Source of the DNA: Kalaharituber pfeilii
Taxonomy: Eukaryota; Ascomycota; Pezizomycetes; Pezizales; Pezizaceae
NCBI GenBank assembly: GCA_015179045.1
Contig: WHUZ01000030.1
Span: 62,001-126,000 of the forward strand
Reading direction: 5' to 3'
DNA: 64,000 bases
The notes below the pieces were generated by a model. It was not told the origin of the DNA, made no database searches, and worked only from the letters and a program-made list of their open reading frames with translations. Every line of letters starts with the position of its first letter. The first letter of the stretch is position 1. A program made the position numbers and the translations under genes. Below, in pieces: positions 30,783 to 44,318 of the stretch.

Positions 30783-31801
30783 CTATCATATCTGCGAAAG
30801 CAAAACATACATTAGAGGTAACATTGAGATTTCATGAGTGATTTCCTCCTTATTATTGTTTAGTAAGGTACTTGACTGCTAGGCTTCCAAACAATGTGAA
30901 TAGCCGTCAATAAACCAGACTATCGTCCATAAACGGGTTTTAATTGTCAATCGGTTGGTCGGGAATGCTAGAGGCCTGTCGTGACAACTCAAAACTCCAA
31001 ACATTAAATCAAGAGGTCGGGTTGGCGAACAGAACGAGAGTATGTTACTACTACTAGGTAATACTAGGTACGGGTATTCGATAAATGAGCAGAAACAAGT
31101 CTTCTAATGCTCGCAAAGGGACTGACACATATCACGAATGCAATCCTTCTCACTAAATGTTCCGGTAAAATGCGCTTGTAAGAAGTAGATGCCTTCCTTT
31201 TTTTAAAGCAGAACTACTTATCTACATCGTTCATTCATTATTATGCGACTGAAGCCAATCATGACCGTTAGCAAGAAAAATGTAAACACACTCAATGCTG
31301 TAAACAAGAAAACACAACACAGAGCACACAAAAATAAAAAAGAAAAAGAAAGGTATAACTCAAGTAAAGAAAAAGTGTCTAAGAATCTAGCACCATTGTC
31401 ACCTCCGTACATCCCATTACATGTGAAGTATGAAGCACAGAAAGGTGGAGAATCATTAACACGTAACAGGAGAGAAAAACTGAAAAAAAAGGAAAAGGTA
31501 TAAGAAAATGGTAAAACAAAAGAATCACAATAATAAACAATTCGCCATCCTTCCCTTCCCTTCACTTCACTTCACTTCACAACAACAACCACAAGAACAA
31601 CAACAGCAACAACACACACACAAAAAAAAAAAAAAATTATGCACAAATCTCCGTCCTTTCATTGTCACCTTCTGCACTTCCCCGCTTCCCAAAATAGGTA
31701 GCCGGCACTCCCTAGGATAGACCTTGCCTGGCTTTAGTAAGGATGTAAGCGAACTACCAAGTCAGATCCATCCTCTCACAAGAAGGCCGTCGAGCGTAAA
31801 C
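30783..31801. other. Intergenic region, no supported gene
   Basis: Lies between the pseudogene and the 3' end of the myosin gene. A-rich on the plus strand, with CTTCA repeats (31560-31580), CAACAA repeats and an A14 run near 31622-31636. Probably includes the myosin 3' UTR. Confidence 0.6.
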
Positions 31802-34800
31802 CTATAAAAAAGTCTTCCCATTGAGTTCTTTGTCTCCGTCTCCCGTTGCGCTTGCTGCCGATGTCGCAGCACTACTAGCCAGGCTCGCCCGGTTCAGTAT
31901 ACTAATCGTGTTGCTAGTATTGCTCCTCGTGACTGCATGATTACGATCGAGTCGTAATCCTTTCCAGCCTTCCAACTCTCTCTCCAGCCGTAAGCTCTTC
32001 TCCCGTTCTTCTCTCGCTTCACGCTCAGCCCTGCGTGCAATGAGCTGAGACTGGGAATCAGATGACTGCAACTCGTCGATTGTTTTCAGAAGGTTTGCGA
32101 TTTTTTCTTTGCCCTTGGCGATTTCCTCCTCAAGTTGTGCATTGGCTTTGTCGCGGCGTTCAATTTGCGCTTGTAGGTCGCGGACAGTGCGGTCGACGTT
32201 TCTGACTGAACGCTCACTCTTAGTGCGCGCCTCTTCGTTCTCCTCAAGCTTTTTCTCCAGCTATAGGAACGGTGCCAAGTTAGCTTTAAAACGTAGAATA
32301 ACAAATCAATGGTATAAACTCACCTCTTGCACTCTCTGGTGCAAGAATCGCACATCATGAGATGTTGTGGCATAGGACTTCGTCTCCAAATCCACCAATT
32401 TCAATTGCAAATCCTTAACCTGTTTCTCTAGTGCTGCCTTATCCTTATGAAGAGTCACGTTTGATTCCCGCTCGGTCGCAATGTCTCTCTGGACCTCTGC
32501 TGCCAGGGCTTCCGCACGGCGCATCTTCTCTACCGCTGCTGCAGCTATATCCTCCTTCTGCGCAAGTGCCGCCTTGAGTTCCAGCATCTCTTTGTCAATA
32601 CCCGCTGCATTGCGCATACCAAGATCATCCCCTTTCACAAGATCATCCAAAGACTTGGTGACCTCTTGAAGTCTCTTTTCCAGTGTCTTCTTCTCTTTTT
32701 GGAAGGCCTCGTTTGCTGCAGCCAATTGCTCGTTCTGGGCCCGAAGGCTTTGCACTTGAGAAAGTAAGGTAACGACTTTAGATTGGGAGTCATTATGGGC
32801 TGTAATAGCGTCGTCATACGACCGCTGAACATCAGCAAGTTTAATTTCAAGTCTGGTCTTTTCCTTTGCCCAGGTTGCACTATTGAGGACTTCATCGTCC
32901 CATTTAGCCCGGAGGCTTTCAACCTCCTCACGAAGTCGCCTAAAAGAAGCTAGTTAGTGGAACCCCTATTGTTCTGTCTAAAATCAGACTGACCTGTTCT
33001 CCCCTCTAACCTGAACGACATTTTCACGCTCAATCTCAAGTTCTCCGGTAACGATTGCAAGCTCATTCTGGTACTTCTTGCGTGTTTGCTCCATTGAGGT
33101 CTCCTTATCTTCCAAGTCAATTGCTCTGCGATTCCTGTAGTCATCGAGTTCTTCCTGCAGCCTCTTCTTAGACTGTAAAACCGTTCCATAGTCGGCAGCG
33201 AGATCCTCGATCTGCAAGAAATTGTGAGTATTAATTCACAGTGTGAGAATGGACAGCTACACACCTTTTCCTCCAATTTCTGATTTTGCCGTTGAAGATC
33301 TTCCACCAAGGATTCTATTTGCTTTCTCTCAGCTAGCACGGATGCACAAGTCTCCTCTGCCTCCTTGGCTTGAGCCTTTGCAAAGGCTTCAGCTCTAGTC
33401 GCCTTGAGGATGGAGATCTCCGCGGTTTCAAGCTTCGCGAAATACTCTTCAGAGCGTCCCTTATACAACGCCAAACTGGACGTTAAGTCTGCGACCTTAG
33501 AGATCTCTGCATCCAATCTAATTTGCAGGTCACCAAACTCCTGTAAAAGCTGCTCACGGCTGGCCTGATTCTGTTCCAATGCCTCCAGAGCTTCCTCAAG
33601 CTCCCCTTTCTTGTCTCTAAGTTCAATGTCAAGAGCAATCTTTGCAGCCTTTGCCTTCTCGACCTGTTGTTTAGCATCCGCAAGGTCCGAAACGGTGATT
33701 TTATGTGCCGTAAGTAATTGGCGACGAGATTGCTCCTGGGAGTTAAGCAGGTCGAACAATTCTTCATGCGACTTGGCTTGAATATCACGGATTGACAGCT
33801 CTCCAGACCTTATCAAGCCTTCCAAAGCAGATACCTTCTCAGTCGAGTCGTCAAGCATGTCTTGCAACCGGTTATTTTCTCTCTCAAGGCGCTGCACCTT
33901 TCTAATTGAGGAACTATCATCCGAAGCAGCAGCATTCATATTTGACCTTTCAAGCTTACTCTGGAGATGCCTGTTCTGCATTTCAGACATTTGAAGTTGA
34001 TTCTGAACCAACTCAAGCTCGGACTCAAGATCCATCCTCTTCTGGAAGGACATCGTATCGTGAGTTCGGTCCGTCTTTCCAGAGTCAAAGGTAGCATTGG
34101 AAGTAGCAGTACTCCAAATTCTCTTGTTGGCGCCAGCTGGTGTTGGGCTGGAGCTGGTATAGCGTAAGTCCTTGAGGAATGGTCTGGAAGAACCATTGGA
34201 TGGTATATTTTGATTCATTTCGTCGAGAAGAGCCTTCTTGCTTGAGTTGTATTGCTCATCCATGTTCGTAATTTCTTCATTATGGCGTCTCCTCAACTCA
34301 TGAAGCTGTTGTTCAGATCGTTGGTACTTCTCGTTGGCTATTCGGAGTGCTTGATTGGCTTCATCTAATTTCAGAGCCAAGTCAACCGACTTCGAAACAT
34401 TGCGTGCTCCTGATTCCCAAGTAGTGAGAGGCTCAGTTTCAGGATCAAAGACTTTTTGGAGGATCAAGAGTTGTTGTCGAGTCTCATTAAGCTCAGCATT
34501 AGCTGCATCCAAAGCATTCTGTAGTCTCCTAGTATTGGCTTGAGCTTGTGATTTTGCTTGACGTTCTGTGTCAAGATTGCGGTTGAGTTCCGCAAGTTGG
34601 ATTTGGAGTGTTGATGTCAACTTTTCTGCATTCCGGCTAACTTTGTGCTCTCTACTAATCTCACGATTGAGGTCCTCCAAACTCATTGCGAGCTTCTCTT
34701 TCTGTTTTTCCAACGCGGTTACTTGGGTCTGAGTTTCAGAAAGCTGCTGACGTAGCCGCTTTTGTTCATCTTCAGCTTTTTGCTTCTCTGTGGTCAAGGA

Positions 34801-37800
34801 AACAATCTTCCCTCTGTATTGTTCTGCAGCCTTCTGGTTTGCCTTGCTGATCTCAAGATTCTTTTGCTGAATCTTGTTCTGAAGACTACGATTGTCGTGT
34901 TCTGAAGCTGTCAGTCTGCCTTTGATGGTACTCATTTCGGATTCTATCCGCTTTCTTGAAGCCTCATACGACTGTCTCGCTGAATCCTGCTCTGATACCA
35001 CCCGTAACAACCTCGACACCTCTGCTGCCTGCTTCGCACATTCCTCGGTTTTCTTGGCCAATTCTGCGTCATACCTGTCCAGTTCACGTTTCATACTGGC
35101 CTCCTTTTCCTTTGCTTGCCGTGAAATGCTCCGCTCAATGTCCATTTCTGCTTGAATACGAGCATTCTGCGTATCTTGCAATCGTTCGCGCAAGGAATCC
35201 AATTCCGCTTGAAAGGTTCTTTTTTCTTTCTCTGCTTGTGACCTTGCTTCTAAGGCCCTACGGAGGGTGTCCTGCTGAGCGTATAACTCCTTTTCGATGG
35301 TGACTTTAGCCTTTGTAATGGCATCGTGATCCCGCTTTAGATTACTGTATTTATGCTCACTGAGCAACGCGACGTCAGCTCGTGATTGACGCTCTTTGCT
35401 TAACTCAATCTGAACCTCAGCAAGCTGTGCTTTGAGATCCTTGACCTGTTCATCAAGGATTCTTCTGCCTTGTCCGAGCTTAGCGTCCTGGGAGATCTTA
35501 GCTTCTAGAAGCCTACGAGCTTCCTGTGCTTCTTGCTCAGCTTCGCGTTTCTGCCGCCTCAACGTCTCCATCTCATTTTGAAGGGTCCTAAGACGACCGA
35601 GAACTTCATCCTGCTTCGCTAGCAGCTCCGCCTTTTCGTCATCAAATAGTCGGCGCTCCAGCTCATTTTTCTTCAAGTCAGCGCGCATCACGGAGAGTTC
35701 GCTCTCTTTGCGACGCACGAGATCTTCATAGTTTGTTGATGTAGATGAGAGCTCTGCAAGTTGATTTCTAATCTGACGATTTTCTGCTACTAATTCCCGG
35801 ATTTGCTTCTGAGCAGCTTCAAGATTTGATGTCTGCAATATATCAGCCGCTGTGTATTCATACTCGAATCTCAGTGGGCCTTACCGCCTGTGAAAGCTTC
35901 TCATCCAAGTCCTCGTCACTCTTCGCCAGCTGCTTTTCATATTCCGCGACTTTTCTGTCCTTCAAGGCAAGATGACTCTTGAGCATCTTGATCTCTTGTT
36001 CGAGAGTTTCCATTTCATCCTTCCTGCGAATCTCATCCTGCTGTTGCCCTCAATCTCGGCTTCCACCTCCTCTAATCTTGCTTTCAATTCTCTTTTTTCT
36101 TCTTCTAATCTCTGTATCAGTTCTGCACCCTGTTCGAGTTCAGTCCGCCATGCTTCCGCTTGATCCTCTACTTTTCGTTTTGCCGCGATCAATTCATCAA
36201 TCTGTTCTTCCAAAGATTCCTGATCCTCTAAAGCACCAGCAAGTTTATCCGTAAGATCAGCCTCACGGTCTTGAAGTCTTTTAAATATTTCTTCCTTGTC
36301 TAGTGCTAGTGCTCGCTCAGCCTCGAGGGTTTTCTGGACCTTTGCTAATTCGGCATCTGCACGCCTCCGTTCCTCCTCTAAGCGTTGTCTTTCAGCTGCT
36401 TCGGTTTGAATCTTTTCTTCCATTTTCTGAATCATCTCGTCTCTCTTTTTAACTTCGCTTGCAGAAGCAGTAGCTCCAAGTAGAGGTTTCATTTTTACGT
36501 ACAGATTCCACCAAGGGCTTTCCGTCATGCGGAGATATACTTTCATATTCCGCTGTATAATTTTGGTGGCTTCTGCACGATAAAGTCGCTTGCGAGCAAG
36601 TCTTCGTTGAAGAAAGCCTCTGGCAACACTCTGGAACTTGATCATGATTTCCCTAACGGTATTATCTCTTTGCTCTTCTAATTCTGCGAGAACACCGGCT
36701 CGGAAGAAAACCTTGGTAGCACCAACGCGGTAGAGACTTGTATCTAGATCAAGTTGTTGAAGCATAAGTTGACAAGCACGCTGCCCTTCCATATAGCCAT
36801 TTGGAATCTGGGGTGTTAAAACTTCATATCGCTGTTTGAATTCCGCGAATGGCATTCGATTCGGGAACCCAGTCCTGGCAATCCTTATGCCCTCAAGAAC
36901 ACCATTACATCTCAACTGGTCCAACACTAATGCATTATTCAAGCGTTTAGGCCTCTTTTGGTGGTTGGGAATAATACACCTGACAAAGTGAGGATGGGTG
37001 GAATTAAGCTGGGTCATGAGGCTGGACAGATGTTCCTTATGTCTCTGGGCTACCGTCCTGAATAAACCTTTCTTGACACGAGAATGTGTCCCCTTGCTGC
37101 TTTCAGACTCCTCATCGGCACAATCAGCAAAAAGAGAAGCTACATATTTATCACTACTCTCAGCCAGGAGTCTTGTCAGATTGTCATTTAGTGGATCCTT
37201 GTTCTTTTCAAGCCATCCTTCTGTGTTATATTCGACCTCGGCAGCATAATGGGTGAGCATGAAACCTTGTGTCAGAAGTGACCTTCTATATTTTGGTGTC
37301 TTGCGATCCCACAGAGAATGGAGCTTCTCTGTAAAAGACTTGTCGGTAGCTTTGGGCATAACACAGTCTTCATCCAAGCATGAGAAGATACCAATGGGCT
37401 AAATAGCGGGTCAGCGTACAAAAAGGACATGCAGCTACCAATTGGATGAGAAATACATTTGATAACTCAATGAGGTCAATTGTAGGTTGCAGGTCATGGC
37501 CAAAGTCAATGAACTTCCACTCAATACGTTCCTTGGCATATTCTTCCTGCTCTAGAACGAACATGTGGTGATTGAAGAACTGCTGTAGTTTCTCGTTCGT
37601 GTAATTGATGCAAAGTTGTTCGAAGCTATTGGACTGCGGCGAAGTCAGTATACGATCATCTGTGATCCTTGGGGGCAAGTGCATACCTCGAAGATCTCAA
37701 ATCCGGCAATATCGAGAACCCCAATAAAACTCTCGGCTTCTCTCCCATGGCTGCCAATCCCACCTTTGTTTTCCAATCGTTCGTTGATGAGGGTAACCAG

Positions 37801-39499
37801 TTTCCCGAAGCCACGTTCATAGAGACCCTTTCCCAATGCATCCAGACTGTGTCGTACCTGTTCTGCGGTTCTGGATTGATTCACCCACTCCTTCCCTGCT
37901 TTTACCCTTGGCTTCAATAGACCCTTGATAAAGGGCTCAAGCGGAATTCCCAATACCTGACAAAGCCTCTCAGCCTGGGACTTGTCTACTATCCTGGCTT
38001 CTTCTCCCCGACGCTCAGAGGCAATTTCCAGGTTTCCAATATGCAATACCGCCGCAACTACCCGCAATATATCGAACTGTTCATCATCACAGAGGCCCAT
38101 GACCTCAAATGCATCTAGTAATATTCGAAATTCGTCGACATCATTAACACCGGCGATTGATTTGTTACCTGTTTTGGTGTACTCATAGTCCTCCACTCCG
38201 TTATTATCCAGAAGGAAAGCTTCTTTCATAGTTCGCGATGCGCCTCTAAGTAGTTGGTAGAAGATATGGTAGTTTCGTTCTTCTATGCTTTGCTTCACAA
38301 CTCTTGACTTTTCTAATAGATACCAATCGATGAAGGCACCCGCGATTTGCCCGGAACGGGTGAACTCAATTCGGATGAACTTGCCGAAACGGGACGAGTT
38401 GTTATTACGGACAGTTTGTGCATTTCCAAACGCCTCGAGGATAGGATTGGCCTGGAGAATTTGCTTTTCAAGAGTACCAAGTTTATTAGTTGATCCATCG
38501 GAAGCAACTGCTGCAAGATATTGGATAACTTTCTTCGTATTTTCAGTTTTCCCTGCACCAGATTCGCCGCTACCGCAATGGTTAGTACTCAATCTGAAAT
38601 ACGGACCTTCGTTTAAGACACTCACGTGACCAATATTGATTGATTTTCCTTGTTTTCGAGCATATTGCGAAATGCCAGGTCAGTAATGGCAAATATATGG
38701 GGCATCGTCTCTTCTCGAGAACGATTTCTATATTTGGTGATAAAATCATTCCCATAAATTGGTAGGCTGCAATAAGGGTTTACTGTGACCAAGAACAACC
38801 CTGAATATGTCTAAAATAATATTAGCCACATCAATATTTACACAATCAATCAAAGTGACCTGGACTGACATAAATTAAATCGGACTGATAACGCATATGC
38901 AAGTTATGGACGACTGAGGCCTCATTCAGGTGTGTGAGCTCCGCCATATCATCTGCCTTGTCGAATTTTGGAGGGTTGACTTTATCCACAGTGTCGACAT
39001 GAACTACTTTCTCCTACTAATCTGTTAGCACAAGTAGTAGATAATATGATTGAAGATTACTACATACCGTTCCATCCTCACATCGAACAGTCAACATCCC
39101 ATTATCATCTTCTATGACCTCTGCTTTGACGAATGCCACTGTTGGATCTTTTACCCACACCCATCGCTTACCGGAGAAATCGCTTGCACCGGGTGGTGCA
39201 GTACTCTGAGCTGAACCATGTTTTGAATCTAGGGTACCCGATCGGGGTCGGCCATGTGGTAACTGATCAACCGTTCTTATGAAGCCTGGGGCAAAGGTTG
39301 ACGTTGTGGTGCGTGTTGGAGAGTTGCTACGTTGCCCTCGACGCTTTCCAGCATCCGACCCTGCGGAGGACGCAGTCTTCGTGATCACCCAAGGGGAGGC
39401 GAGGGTGGGTGCTGTAGAGTTGCTATTGATGGAGGAGAACGATTTCTGGTGGCCCCGCCATGGGTAGCTGGAGGTATGCGAGGAATTTGGGCCGGACAT
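31802..39499 (-). CDS. myo2: Class II myosin heavy chain, with one apparent frameshift
   Basis: Ten exons: 39068-39499, 38870-39013, 38626-38810, 37687-38569, 37457-37633, 35885-37398, 33265-35832, 32994-33211, 32324-32939, 31802-32260. All junctions agree in phase, giving about 2398 residues, the usual size of ascomycete cytokinetic myosin II. An SH3-like fold ([16 protein letters not shown]) precedes the motor. The P-loop GESGAGKT (255-262) is split by intron 3. Switch I is [10 protein letters not shown], and switch [11 protein letters not shown] ends exon 4 (~548). Actin-interface and converter blocks run through exon 6. Two IQ motifs lie near 858-876 and 883-898, followed by a coiled-coil tail of roughly 1450 residues ending in a Ser/Thr-rich tip. 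Family role: actomyosin contraction at the septal ring. Oddity: at 36047-36049 the sense strand has GGG where GGGG would keep the frame; the frame changes at about residue 1058 and continues unbroken afterwards. Divergent from the Red1-like gene. Confidence 0.92.
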
Positions 39500-40306
39500 A
39501 GCGGCTGTACGGAACTGTAGGGATAAGCAAACCGAGGAGACGTCTGTGCTCCGGGGACGGGGCAGCTAGGAGGTCAAACAGAGACAGCAGCGGTGGAAGA
39601 TAAGCTGAGATTGATCAAGACTTAGTGTGCCGACTTCAAAAGCTTGTGGGGTTGCCTGGCGGCCATGCCACGAATGGGAACGAGGCAACCACAGATGGAA
39701 GTTGGGTGATGGATGCTTGTTCTCAGCTCGTACAGCATACGCTTGAGCAAATGTATGATAAACAAATATCCCGAAACAGCTGCCCACCAGCGCGGGGCGA
39801 GGCAACACGGACTTGGCGGGCCCGGGACGGGCTTGGCATTGCGCGAATTTGGCCAAGGGTCTTGGCATGTGGCTGGGTTGAGCTTGTCGCTGACTCAGCG
39901 CGCATCGATGCGCCTTCGTTCGCCCAATCTCCTCTTGTCCCACAACCCTGCCTTTGTCTGAAGCCTCGACTCGCCCAGCAAGATACTCGATGCAGGATCT
40001 ATATTCAACAGGTTAGAAAAAGAAACAAGGGGAAAAAGTAGAGAAAAGCAAGAAGCAGATGCCCCACAACAGACTTGACATACAGGATTATCATTGAAAT
40101 ATAGACAGAGGAAAAAGACCGCCGGTTTAAGCGGAAGAAAGACTACTAACCAGATAGCTCTAACATTTCCCAGCCCAATCTCCTGTCACTTTAGATAGTG
40201 GCGCAGACGCAGAATAGAAACTGCTGAAGTGAGGATCTAAACTGAATCAGCAACAGATACCAAGGTTCTAGGACTGCTGGGAAATTTTTATTTCACTTGC
40301 AACACG
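39500..40306. promoter_or_regulatory. Divergent promoter region between myosin II and the Red1-like gene
   Basis: 807 bases separate two start codons pointing away from each other, so both promoters must lie here. It contains a GC-rich block (about 39780-39850) and A/G-rich stretches. I see no convincing TATA box or named binding site. Confidence 0.5.
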
Positions 40307-43300
40307 ATGTCGAATTATCCGCCAACGCCTGCCTTCGGTGGGGGTTTTACCATGTCGCGACCCTCGTTTCCAGGACCAAAGCCGGGCGGGGCTACCAAAG
40401 TACAAACTCAGTTACCAGCATCAGCTCCACATTACACCACACGCTTCCCTCGACCACATGAAAAGCCGGCTCCGGTGATGAATGTAGGTGTCAAGGGCGG
40501 CAATGGACCTAACTCATCCGTGATGGATTCCTCAGAAGGGGATCGTGAGGAGGGTGAAGTGTCAGATGTAGAGATGGAAAACGCAAAATCTCCAAGCGGA
40601 GCCACCGTTCCAACCAATACCCAAATGAATGGGAATGTCAATGGGAAATCTGTGAATAATGTTGGTAAGTATAGGAGTTCTCAAAAGACCTTATCAGAGG
40701 GGATCTCTTTGGGTAGAAGGGAAGGTGCGTCTGTAGATTGTATCTCCTAGCTTGAACCGGGCTTACCACAACTGATTGCAGCACAATCGCTGACAATAGG
40801 GGCTTCAGCGTTGAATATACGGGACCAACCGTGGTATTTCCCTATTAAATAAATCTTCATATTGTTGCAACTAACAACTGCTTTGTAGGGATGGAAACTA
40901 TGGCTTCTCACAACATCAAGCTTCTCAGACTTGGGGTCAAAATAATTCAACAAATGGTGGAAGTGGACAAGCATCTGGTATGTTCCATTTACAATTTATA
41001 GTGAGCTTTTGGTTTTTAGATGGGATTTTGCTGACTATTATGGATGGTTCTTTGATTCTACAGCTTTCAAAATGGCCCAGACTTCCTCAACTGCTGCCGG
41101 AGAGAGCTATAATTCTCAGAGTGCTGCACGTCCTACTCAGCAGCAGATAGAAGAACTGCGAAAGAAAGCGCAAGCGGCCGTTTTAAACCTATTACCCTTG
41201 AAGTTGACTTTCAAAGACTTCGTTGACGAAGGCATTAACCCATATATATTGAGACAAGTTTTTGAACGCATTGGGTTACCAATACCGCCAGAAGACAATA
41301 CTTGTTCATCCACTACTGCGGAAGCAAAGCAATCTTTGCCACCAACTGCCCCTCGCGATGACATTACTGCAAAGGAAGCCCAGGAGAAAGAAGCCAAAGA
41401 AAAAGAAAAAGAAGCCAAAGAAAAGGAAAAAGAAGCCAAAGAAAAAGAGAAAGAAGCCAAAGAAAAAGAGAAAGAAGCCAAGCGATTGATGCTTCAAGAA
41501 AAGTTAAGGCAACAGGAAATGATACTTAGAGAGCAAGAACAGAGGAAAAAAGAACAGGAGAGATTGAAAAAAGAAGAGGAACGTCAACAGCGAGAGGCAG
41601 CAGCTGAAGCAGCTAAAAAGAAGGAAGAGGAAATGAGACTTCAAGCGGAGGCTGCAGCAAGGAAAAAACAGGAGGATCTGCGAGAACTAGAGGAAAAGAA
41701 GAGAATTGTCCAACAAAAATTTGAGGAAATGAGACTACCCCCGAAGCCTCCGGCCCCACTCATTTCAAATCCTATTGTTACTTCGCTGCCTTCCACAACT
41801 CGGTCAGTCATGATACCGGGGTTGCTCCTAGATACAATGGATATGGGTCCTCGAGCTCCACAGACTCCAATGACAGCACCCACTGTTACTCATCCTGAAG
41901 TTTCCTCCACGATAACATTGCATCAAAAGCAAGATGATACTATGATTAAAGATACCACTGATCGCGGCGTTGACACTCGGACCACAATTCGAAGAAAAAG
42001 GCCAGTTGCGGCTGATTTTGATACGGAGTTAAATGCAACGCCGTATCACTTTAAACGACGTTTTGGCAGTCTAAGGGTGGGTGATTTTGTGATTGAGCTG
42101 ACAGATGATGAAGATGGGGAAGATACGGAAGTGGACGAAGCTCAATCCTTAGCTAGTTCCGCGTTTTATACCGCACAAACAGAGGCGAATACTATTCAAA
42201 GGACTTCAAGATCACCGTCTGATACCTATACTGGGGCTCAGCAGAACGATCGTAACGGGAAATCTCCGCCAGCAAGATCAACATCCACAGTTAATGGTGC
42301 AGATGCAGCAAAACAGCTCCAAGACACAGAGGAGAAAATCAGAAAATTAAGGGAAGAAATATTACTTCGTCAGGAGAAGAAGAGGAAACCATCTGGAACA
42401 GGAGCATCAACTGCTACCGCAACTCCCACTCGAGTTTCTACTCCCTCCTCAGTCCCTGGGCTCAATAATAATACTGCACCTGCGACATCACCTGTAGTTT
42501 CCATTTCCAGTTCAATTGTTCCAATCCCCAGCCTCCCACCCAAACCTCCAACACCTTTGGGGTCCTTTGACAATCCTGTGGCTCCAATCGTGCGTGTATC
42601 TGAAACATCTTCCATAGTATCTGCGAATGTACAAAACGAAGAATCACTAAAGGATGTTCATCCTGCCAATACAATTGTTGAGACGACTCAGGAGAAAGGC
42701 AAAAATGAGGTCATGATAGAGCAGGCGCAAACCCAAACTCTTACACACGGGCACGCAGAACTCGTACCAGGTCGTCGCGCCCCAGATGCTACTCTTCCAA
42801 GGACTGAAGAGACTGAGACGCCCAAAATGAGGGAGGAGGCCGAGCGCCTAAGAATGCTACTCTTATCGAAAAGGAAGGCTGCGGAAGGTAATCAGTAACC
42901 ATCTTCATTATGTAAAGATTGCTTTCTGAACGTATTCTAACGCCTAAGCAGCAAAAACTATAGTAGCACAACAAAATGCGAAGCCTGCAGAGACACTTCC
43001 TGCAGCCCCGGCAGCTGCTGCCGTGCAATCGCAGGTGGAACCCAAAGAGGTTACACCTACTACTAAGGCCATGGAATCTACACTAGTCCCAGAAATTCCA
43101 CAAGGTAATGCAACTTCTAGCGCGAATGAACAGGTCTCCACTCATTCATCATTCACCCACATTTCTGCAGATACCCGGGAGCGTTCGGAGTCTCCATATG
43201 AACCAACCCTGGACGTCGTGCGGAAACTTTCAGAATCCCCTCCTTATGAGCCCTCTTTAGGTCCCGAGGATGATCTAGGTGCTGGAGTGGACACAAAAAT

Positions 43301-44318
43301 GGACATTGACGAGCAGGATGCAGAGGAAGGGGAGATCCTAGAAGAAAGTGTGGCGATGGATGTGGACAGTGAAGATGAAGATTATGACAATAAGGTACAT
43401 GTCCTGGATCCAGTAACAGCGCAGAAGCAAGTCGAGGACTCAACTGCCACAGTTCTCCAGACACCCAATGAGAATCTGTCATCAACAATTAGCGCTCAAG
43501 CACCCAATCCCGTTTTGCTTACTTCTCCTGATAGAGTTGAGCATGCGACTAATATAAGTGTCGGGAATGTTACTAATGTTTCTAAGACTGCCACTGCTCC
43601 TGGCCTCCACTCAAAAGACAAGGTAAGTTATATATCGCAATGTTATCATTATCCCAACAGACTGATATCTTTCAGGATTTTCCCAATGTGTTCACTGAGT
43701 ATGAGAGCCCATTGAGGCAGTTTCGTTCATATCGCTATCACCCCAAATACCTTGAAATGGTCAAAGGAGGTTGGAGATCGTTGACATTCAGTCACCGAAT
43801 TGACCCGGACAAAGAGTTCTGCGTCTATGAAGTTGCAGGTGGAAAATGTAACGATCTAACTTGCAAGCGGCAACATTTCCGGCAAATTGGTCTTTCCGGT
43901 GCGTATTAAAATTATATCCGTTTGTTACCCCTGTCCCATTTTTTCCCCTTCCACCTTCGTCTTGTCGAAGATTATGATGACAAAGCTCTTCGTGAAGCTG
44001 GATTCTGCCACCTGTCTTTTCCGTGCATCACTATTCTCGCTCCTCACTCGACAATTTTCGTTAGAAAGTATCAGCTGATTCGAATATTCATTCTCTGCTT
44101 TATTTCAAGACGATGAAATACTCGTTGAACTAGGATCTGTCATGGAAGGAGACACTGAAGCGATCAAAAGCTCATACAGGGATGGTTTAAGGGAGCTTAT
44201 CACAAACATGCGTGCAAGAAAGGTGAACGATTTTGAAACGGTTGCAGCGGAAATATCCCGATACCGTTCCAGGTTCTTTGATGATCCAACACGGGTAGTG
44301 AGACTCACCAAAGGTTAA
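40307..44318 (+). CDS. Red1-like zf-C3H1 zinc-finger protein (nuclear RNA elimination)
   Basis: Seven exons (40307-40664, 40782-40833, 40889-40977, 41064-42887, 42952-43622, 43676-43898, 44110-44318) join in phase to 1141 residues. The N-terminus is Pro/Gly-rich with an acidic DREEGEVSDVEME motif. A KEKEA-type repeat and a long charged helix rich in Lys, Glu and Arg occupy about 280-400, probably a single alpha helix or coiled coil. After a disordered middle, the C-terminal ~150 residues are conserved: YESPLRQFRSYRYHP, then a zinc finger CVYEVAGGKCNDLTCKRQHF of form C-x8-C-x4-C-x3-H, typical of the 'putative zinc-finger' family (zf-C3H1). It is followed by a helical tail. In fission yeast, Red1 with this finger scaffolds the MTREC complex that sends meiotic and cryptic RNAs to the exosome; that role is inferred here. 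Exon 2 (52 bp) is supported by phase on both sides only. Confidence 0.82.
41393..41478 (+). repeat. 21-bp coding minisatellite (KEKEA-type units)
   Basis: About four units of GAAAAAGAAAAAGAAGCCAAA-like sequence in the Red1-like gene encode KEKEKEA repeats. Unit length is a multiple of three, so copy-number change would keep the frame. Confidence 0.8.
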
